A stretch of 64,000 nt of DNA from Vibrio sp. JPW-9-11-11 (GTDB lineage Bacteria > Pseudomonadota > Gammaproteobacteria > Enterobacterales > Vibrionaceae). A program made the position numbers and the translations under genes. A model generated the notes under the pieces. The model worked only from the letters and a program-made list of their open reading frames with translations. It made no database searches and was not told where the DNA came from. How positions within the stretch are numbered: position 1 is the stretch's first letter; each line of letters begins with the position of its first letter. Shown here piece by piece: positions 58,454-64,000 of the stretch. The stretch covers positions 1 through 64,000 of the forward strand of contig NZ_SZQJ01000006.1 in assembly GCF_013369335.1 (NCBI RefSeq), read 5' to 3'.

Positions 58454-59626
58454 TTATAGCCCTAGCGCGTATTTAAGTACTTGGGTCTTCAGTGGGCTAT
58501 GTTCCGCGAGTTTGAGCGCCGCATTGCGCGCTAACTTGAGCGGTGCGATATCATTGCTAAAACCTTTGTAGAATAGATCCATTCCCGTTTGCATCAGTAA
58601 ATTGTCCGGACGTCTTCGTCTTTCATAGCTCACGAGCGCTTTTTCGTCGATTTCACCTTCTTTTTCACATACATGCAGCAAGGCTTCAACGTCTTTGAAA
58701 CCGAGGTTAACCCCCTGACCTGCGAGAGGATTTATAGTATGTGCGGCATCACCAACTAACACGCAGTTGCGACGCCAATAGCGCTGCGCGTGGCGGCGCG
58801 TTAGCGGAAACGAGCCATGTTGCAACACTTTAATATCTCCTAACTCATCAGGAAACGCCGCTACAATTTCTTGCCGCAATTGCTCTGGAGACATTGTAGA
58901 AAGCTGACGAATACGTGCCGGCGCGTCGTACCAAACGAGCGAACCTTGTCCCTGAGACGGTCCATCTGCTTGCAATGAACTGAGCGGCAGAAATGAACGC
59001 GGACCGGATGGAGTAAATTGCTGCCATGTAATATCTTGCTGGGAATACTCGGTTTCGACGTTGATCAGCATGCAGTGCTGACGGTAATCCCAAGCGGTCA
59101 CGCCAATCCCTGCCAACTGGCGCACTTTGGAATTGGCACCATCCGCTCCCACCACTAACTTTGCGGTCAATGATTTACCAGAGGTCAGTTTAACGCAGTT
59201 GACCTCGCCAAACTCAATGGTTTCGAGTCGTTCTGGGCAGCAAAGTGTAATATTGTCAAAAGATTGCAGATGTTGCCACAGCCCGAGTTGAATCAATCGA
59301 TTTTCGACAATAAAACCGAGCTGTTCCATATTCAGGGTATCGGAATGGAAACGTGTACGACACTCTGGGTGCTCCCAAGTTTCCAAACGGCGATATGGGC
59401 AGACACGCATGTCAGAGATCGCTTGCCATGCACCAAGAGAGTGCAATATCGCCACCGAGTGCTGCGAGATAGCCGACACTCGAACATCGAGCGGCTGATC
59501 CGCGTCAAAAGGCGCTGGCGCTGACCCTTCCACTACAAAGACACGTCGCCCCTGCTGTGCAAACCCTATTGCGGTTGCTGCCCCAACCATTCCACCGCCA
59601 ATGATGGCAACATCAAAATCGCTCAT
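58454..59626 (-). CDS. ubiF: 3-demethoxyubiquinol 3-hydroxylase UbiF
   Basis: A 390-residue FAD monooxygenase of ubiquinone synthesis. It has the FAD motif IIGGGMVGAATA (residues 7-18) and GDAAHTINPLAGQGVNLGFKD near residue 290. The family also holds UbiH and UbiI; I choose UbiF because of the position divergent from miaB, the known pairing. The ATG at 59626 gives the canonical MSDFDVAIIG; the frame extends 18 codons upstream. Confidence 0.88.
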   Translation of the reverse strand: MSDFDVAIIGGGMVGAATAIGFAQQGRRVFVVEGSAPAPFDADQPLDVRVSAISQHSVAILHSLGAWQAISDMRVCPYRRLETWEHPECRTRFHSDTLNMEQLGFIVENRLIQLGLWQHLQSFDNITLCCPERLETIEFGEVNCVKLTSGKSLTAKLVVGADGANSKVRQLAGIGVTAWDYRQHCMLINVETEYSQQDITWQQFTPSGPRSFLPLSSLQADGPSQGQGSLVWYDAPARIRQLSTMSPEQLRQEIVAAFPDELGDIKVLQHGSFPLTRRHAQRYWRRNCVLVGDAAHTINPLAGQGVNLGFKDVEALLHVCEKEGEIDEKALVSYERRRRPDNLLMQTGMDLFYKGFSNDIAPLKLARNAALKLAEHSPLKTQVLKYALGL

Positions 59627-59907
59627 AATCCGTACTTCATCACATTGATTCTCTAGCTGTTTTTTATTGTACGTTTTCATTACGAAAATGTAACCAAAAA
59701 CCTCAAGCTAACTATGGTCAAACCCTTATACCATAACGCTTGCAATTGATTGCTTCCCGGTACTAGTCAGTCGGTTTTTAAAGCAGTACAATACGCGGCT
59801 CGCCAAGATGCGAGATATCAAACGCCATCAAAAACATAATCCAAGATGGTCAATTGTCACACTGGGCAATTTGCTCCCTTAATTTAAACTAACGATCGAG
59901 CGAAACA

Positions 59908-61332
59908 ATGAGTAAGAAACTGCTAATTAAAACCTGGGGCTGCCAGATGAACGAATACGATTCATCCAAAATGGCGGATCTACTAAACGCGGCTAACGGC
60001 TACGAGCTAACCGAAGAGCCAGAAGAGGCAGATGTACTACTTCTCAATACCTGTTCTATCCGAGAAAAAGCGCAAGAAAAGGTGTTCCACCAGCTTGGTC
60101 GTTGGAAAACGCTTAAAGATAAAAAAGAGGGTGTGGTGATTGGTGTCGGTGGCTGTGTTGCCACCCAAGAAGGTGACCACATTCGTGAACGCGCGCCATT
60201 TGTTGACGTTATTTTTGGCCCACAAACTCTGCACCGACTACCAGAGATGATCAAACAGTCTCAGTCTGACGAAGCGCCGGTCATGGACATCTCGTTCCCA
60301 GAGATCGAAAAGTTTGACCGTCTGCCAGAACCACGCGCAGAAGGCGCTACTGCGTTTGTCTCGATTATGGAAGGCTGTTCAAAATACTGCACTTACTGCG
60401 TTGTACCATATACTCGCGGTGAAGAAGTGAGCCGTCCAATGGATGACGTACTGTTTGAGATTGCTCAACTCGCAGAGCAAGGCGTACGTGAAGTGAACCT
60501 ACTCGGTCAAAACGTCAACGCATACCGTGGTCCTACCCACGACGGTGAGATCTGTACTTTCGCTGAGCTGCTGCGTTTGGTGGCATCGATTGATGGTATT
60601 GATCGTATTCGCTTTACCACCAGCCACCCACTTGAGTTCACGGACGATATCATTGCTGTTTACGAAGACACACCAGAACTGGTGAGCTTCCTGCACCTAC
60701 CCGTGCAAAGCGGCAGTGACCGTATCCTCACCATGATGAAACGTCCACACACAGCAATCGAGTACAAGTCGATTATTCGTAAGCTGCGTAAAGCGCGCCC
60801 AGACATTCAGATAAGCTCTGACTTCATTGTTGGTTTCCCTGGAGAAACGGACAAAGACTTCCAAGACACGATGAAGCTGATTAAAGATGTCGATTTCGAT
60901 ATGAGCTTTAGCTTTATCTTCTCTCCACGCCCAGGGACGCCTGCAGCGGATTACCCATGTGATGTATCTGAGCAAGAAAAGAAAGAACGCCTATACGAAC
61001 TGCAACAAACGGTAAACGCACAGGCAATGCGATACTCTCGCCTCATGTTAGGCACGGAGCAGCGCGTTCTGGTAGAAGGTCCATCGAAGAAGAATCTAAT
61101 GGAACTTCGTGCACGTACAGAGAACAACCGCGTGGTGAACTTCGAAGGCAGCGCCGATCTGATTGGTCAGTTCGTTGATGTGAAAATCACCGACGTATTT
61201 GCCAACTCATTACGTGGGGAGCTGGTTCGCACAGAGAAAGACATGGATCTGCGCAGCATCATTTCACCGACACAAATGATGGCTAAAACCAAACGAGAAG
61301 ATGAGCTAGGTGTAGCGACTTTTACACCTTAA
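59908..61332 (+). CDS. miaB: tRNA-2-methylthio-N6-isopentenyladenosine synthase MiaB
   Basis: A 474-residue radical-SAM methylthiotransferase that modifies A37 of tRNAs reading UNN codons. One iron-sulfur cluster sits on Cys12, Cys49 and Cys83, the other on Cys157, Cys161 and Cys164 ([10 protein letters not shown]), and a TRAM domain ends the protein. The positions agree with those of E. coli MiaB. Confidence 0.97.
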   Translation: MSKKLLIKTWGCQMNEYDSSKMADLLNAANGYELTEEPEEADVLLLNTCSIREKAQEKVFHQLGRWKTLKDKKEGVVIGVGGCVATQEGDHIRERAPFVDVIFGPQTLHRLPEMIKQSQSDEAPVMDISFPEIEKFDRLPEPRAEGATAFVSIMEGCSKYCTYCVVPYTRGEEVSRPMDDVLFEIAQLAEQGVREVNLLGQNVNAYRGPTHDGEICTFAELLRLVASIDGIDRIRFTTSHPLEFTDDIIAVYEDTPELVSFLHLPVQSGSDRILTMMKRPHTAIEYKSIIRKLRKARPDIQISSDFIVGFPGETDKDFQDTMKLIKDVDFDMSFSFIFSPRPGTPAADYPCDVSEQEKKERLYELQQTVNAQAMRYSRLMLGTEQRVLVEGPSKKNLMELRARTENNRVVNFEGSADLIGQFVDVKITDVFANSLRGELVRTEKDMDLRSIISPTQMMAKTKREDELGVATFTP

Positions 61333-61386
61333 GCTTGAAAATCGCTGTATAAGTTACCATCTTAGAGATAGGTAACGATCGCCATT

Positions 61387-61414
61387 AGAAGCCCGGTCTC
61401 AATCGGGCTTCTTG
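61387..61414 (+). terminator. Hairpin after miaB, weak terminator
   Basis: A 9-bp stem, AGAAGCCCG/CGGGCTTCT, with an 8-base loop and only TTG after it. Partial read-through from miaB into ybeZ is likely. Confidence 0.55.
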
Positions 61415-61440
61415 CCAATGGCATATTTTGAGAGGCAACT

Positions 61441-62547
61441 TTGAGCAATAAAATTGTAACGCTAGAGATCAATCTAGAACCTTCTGATAACCGCCGCTTA
61501 GCCAGCCTGTGCGGTCCTTTCGATGACAATATCAAACATTTAGAACGCCGCTTAGGCGTTGAAATCAGCTACCGCGGTAACTTTTTCACTATTGTCGGTA
61601 AGCCACATACCAGTGCGGCCGCGCTAGAAATTATCAAAACGCTGTACGTTAATACCACCCCTGTCCGTGGCAATATCCCCGATATTGAGCCCGATGAAAT
61701 TCACTTAGCGATTAAAGAAACCGGCGTACTAGAGCAAGACCTTGAGTCGAGCATTGAGCACGGTAAAGAAGTGTTTATCAAGACCAAGAAAGGCGTGATT
61801 AAGCCTCGCACACCAAACCAAGGTCACTACCTGATGAACATGGTGACGCACGATATCAGCTTTGGTATTGGTCCTGCTGGTACGGGTAAAACCTATCTCG
61901 CGGTTGCGGCAGCCGTTGACGCTTTAGAACGACAAGAAATCCGCCGTATATTGTTGACTCGTCCTGCGGTAGAAGCGGGTGAAAAACTCGGCTTCTTGCC
62001 TGGTGACTTAAGTCAAAAGGTAGACCCATACTTACGCCCGCTCTACGACGCCCTATTTGAGATGCTAGGTTTTGAAAAAGTCGAAAAACTGATTGAGCGT
62101 AATGTTATTGAAGTCGCACCACTGGCCTACATGCGTGGTCGTACTCTGAATGATGCGTTTATTATTTTGGACGAGAGCCAAAACACCACGGTGGAGCAAA
62201 TGAAAATGTTCTTAACCCGCATTGGCTTCAACTCTCGCGCCGTCATCACTGGCGACATTACCCAAATCGATTTACCACGCGGCGCTAAATCTGGTTTACG
62301 CCATGCGATTGAGGTCTTGAGTGAAGTGGACGATATTAGCTTCAACTTCTTCCAATCTGACGACGTAGTACGTCACCCCGTGGTTGCACGTATCGTTAAC
62401 GCTTACGAAAAGTGGGAAGCACAAGACCAAAAAGAACGTAAAGAGTTCGAAAAAAAACGTCGTGAAGAGCGCGAGGCTAAGTTGCTTGAAACAGCCAAGG
62501 CAGAGCTTTCGAAACAAGTTCAAACCGAAACCAGTGAAGGCAAATAA
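61441..62547 (+). CDS. ybeZ: PhoH-like ATPase YbeZ
   Basis: A 368-residue PhoH-family ATPase, partner of YbeY in ribosomal RNA work. Walker A is GPAGTGKT (residues 144-151) and Walker B is AFIILDES. The start codon is TTG, preceded by GAGAGGC; the first residues [15 protein letters not shown] suit the family. It overlaps ybeY by one base (TAATG). Confidence 0.94.
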   Translation: MSNKIVTLEINLEPSDNRRLASLCGPFDDNIKHLERRLGVEISYRGNFFTIVGKPHTSAAALEIIKTLYVNTTPVRGNIPDIEPDEIHLAIKETGVLEQDLESSIEHGKEVFIKTKKGVIKPRTPNQGHYLMNMVTHDISFGIGPAGTGKTYLAVAAAVDALERQEIRRILLTRPAVEAGEKLGFLPGDLSQKVDPYLRPLYDALFEMLGFEKVEKLIERNVIEVAPLAYMRGRTLNDAFIILDESQNTTVEQMKMFLTRIGFNSRAVITGDITQIDLPRGAKSGLRHAIEVLSEVDDISFNFFQSDDVVRHPVVARIVNAYEKWEAQDQKERKEFEKKRREEREAKLLETAKAELSKQVQTETSEGK

Positions 62548-63011
62548 TGACAATCGAACTCGACCTTCAACTTGCTGTCGAAGATAAAGACGGCTTACCA
62601 AAACAAGCGGATATCCTTCACTGGCTGAGCACAACGATCAGCCAATTTCAACCACAGGCCGAAGTGACGGTGCGTATTGTTGATGAAGCAGAGAGCCAGC
62701 AACTCAATGGCGATTATCGTGGAAAAGACAAACCGACTAACGTGCTTTCTTTTCCGTTTGAGTCGCCGCCAGGTGTCGAACTAGACCTACTGGGCGATCT
62801 CATTATTTGTCGCCAAGTGGTTGAACGCGAAGCAGATGAACAAAACAAGCCGCTAATGGCGCACTGGGCCCATATGGTTGTACATGGTAGCCTGCATCTG
62901 CTAGGTTATGATCATATCGAAGATGACGAAGCCGAAGAGATGGAGTCACTCGAAACAGAAATCATGCAAAGTATGGGATTTAAAGACCCCTACATTGCTG
63001 AGAAACAGTAG
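62547..63011 (+). CDS. ybeY: Endoribonuclease YbeY
   Basis: A 154-residue metalloprotein needed for 16S rRNA 3' end maturation and ribosome quality control. The zinc site is [11 protein letters not shown], with His113, His117 and His123. Translation is coupled to ybeZ through an overlapping TAATG. Confidence 0.95.
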   Translation: MTIELDLQLAVEDKDGLPKQADILHWLSTTISQFQPQAEVTVRIVDEAESQQLNGDYRGKDKPTNVLSFPFESPPGVELDLLGDLIICRQVVEREADEQNKPLMAHWAHMVVHGSLHLLGYDHIEDDEAEEMESLETEIMQSMGFKDPYIAEKQ

Positions 63012-63119
63012 CTCCGCGACATCATCAGTGAAAAGATCTTTAATCCACTGTACGCATTTAATTCCGTTGCTACGACGTGTGCTATCACACTTCTGATAGC
63101 GTTACTAGTTTGAGAAACA

Positions 63120-64000
63120 ATGAACGAAGACAATTCGCCCTCTTCTCTAGAAGGTAAGAAAGAAAAATCTGAAGGTCCGAGTAGAAAGTCCTTCTTCGGA
63201 CGCCTAGGTCAATTATTCCAGGGGGATCCTAAAGATCGCCAAGAGCTCGTTGAGGTATTTCGCGACTCAGAGGAAAACGACCTGATCGACCATGACACTC
63301 GCGATATGCTCGAAGGTGTTATGGAGATCTCCGAAATGCGAGTGCGCGACATCATGTTGCCACGTTCGCAGATGGTTACCGTCGATCGCAGCGACGATTT
63401 AGACAACTTGATCAACCTCATCACGGATGCTCAACACTCGCGCTATCCAGTGATCAGTGAAGACAAAGACCATGTGGAAGGCATTCTGCTTGCGAAGGAC
63501 TTACTCAAATACTTAGGCTCAGACAGTGAACCTTTCGATATTGAGCAGGTCATACGTCCTGCTGTGGTGGTTCCAGAAAGTAAGCGCGTCGATCGCCTAC
63601 TCAAAGAGTTCCGGCAAGAGCGCTACCATATGGCTATTGTGGTCGACGAGTTTGGTGGCGTTTCAGGCCTGGTCACCATTGAAGATATTCTCGAAGAGAT
63701 TGTCGGAGAAATCGAAGACGAGTTCGATGACGAGGAAGAGTTGGATATTCGTCAGTTAAGCAAGCACACTTTTGCGGTGAAAGCGCTCACGACTATCGAA
63801 GAGTTTAATGATACTTTTGGCACCTCGTTCAGTGATGAAGAAGTAGATACCGTCGGTGGCATGGTGATGACCGCTTTCGGCCACTTACCTTCTCGAGGCG
63901 AAGTCGTCGGCATTGATGGCTATAACTTCAAAGTCACCGCTGCTGATAATCGACGCGTGGTTCAACTTCAAGTCACGATACCAGACGAGGAGTCGGTGTT
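63120..64000 (+). CDS. corC: CorC/YbeX (partial, runs off the window)
   Basis: The first 293 codons of a CorC/YbeX-type protein. It has a basic N-terminus ([13 protein letters not shown]), a CBS pair ([33 protein letters not shown]) and the start of the CorC/HlyC domain ([26 protein letters not shown]). In E. coli it follows ybeY, as here, and is linked to Mg/Co efflux and rRNA processing. The ATG at 63120 begins MNEDNSPS; the end of the gene is not visible. Confidence 0.93.
   Translation, partial: MNEDNSPSSLEGKKEKSEGPSRKSFFGRLGQLFQGDPKDRQELVEVFRDSEENDLIDHDTRDMLEGVMEISEMRVRDIMLPRSQMVTVDRSDDLDNLINLITDAQHSRYPVISEDKDHVEGILLAKDLLKYLGSDSEPFDIEQVIRPAVVVPESKRVDRLLKEFRQERYHMAIVVDEFGGVSGLVTIEDILEEIVGEIEDEFDDEEELDIRQLSKHTFAVKALTTIEEFNDTFGTSFSDEEVDTVGGMVMTAFGHLPSRGEVVGIDGYNFKVTAADNRRVVQLQVTIPDEESV

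Overview
The window is a stretch of core chromosome from a Vibrio species (Vibrionaceae, Gammaproteobacteria). The evidence is a sheathed-flagellum gene set with FlgO, FlgP and FlgT, a FlaA/FlaC flagellin pair, toxRS next to htpG, and a gene order (toxRS, htpG, adk, hemH; ligA, zipA, cysZ, cysK, ptsHI, crr; ubiF, miaB, ybeZ, ybeY, corC) that matches what I remember of V. cholerae chromosome 1. I see no phage, insertion sequence, integron or CRISPR array, and I cannot name the species from sequence alone.

Layout. 1-310: tRNA-Gln and tRNA-Leu. 358-20439: a polar flagellar locus. On the minus strand it reads cheV-cheR, flgBCDEFGHIJ, flgKL, flaA, flaC and flgOP; on the plus strand flgA, flgM, flgN and flgT. 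I could read six sigma-54 type promoters (flgB, flgF, flgK, flaA, flgO, flgT) and three sigma-28 type promoters (flgM, flaC, and one pointing the 'wrong' way between flaA and flaC). 20492-24656: tRNA-Arg, an orphan protein with two AP2-like segments, ompA, gltX and a DUF2057 gene. 24723-32717: an envelope region with a porin, a CueR-type promoter driving a copper ATPase and a DUF411 protein, a small beta-barrel, a ToxR-like membrane regulator and a KdgM-like porin.

33183-39879: hemH, adk, htpG, toxRS, a TSUP permease and a SelW-like protein. 39911-42771: yfcE and a tightly overlapping four-gene operon of two DUF1538 membrane proteins, a PII-like protein and a CBS protein. 42999-47451: yfcH, a short-chain dehydrogenase, a possible 21-residue membrane peptide, cnoX, qmcA and nfeD. 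47598-49655: a second porin plus DUF2057-like lipoprotein pair, repeating the arrangement at 24009-25832. 50170-64000: ligA, zipA, cysZ, cysK, the PTS operon, ubiF, miaB, ybeZ, ybeY and the start of corC, which runs off the window.

How the parts work together. FlgM inhibits sigma-28 until the hook-basal body made by the flg genes is complete; FlaA has the sigma-54 type promoter and FlaC the sigma-28 type. Items most worth a second look are the reverse sigma-28 promoter with two hairpins just downstream (1754-1880), the face-to-face sigma-54 promoters between flgO and flgT, the duplicated porin/DUF2057 pair, and the DUF1538-PII-CBS operon.
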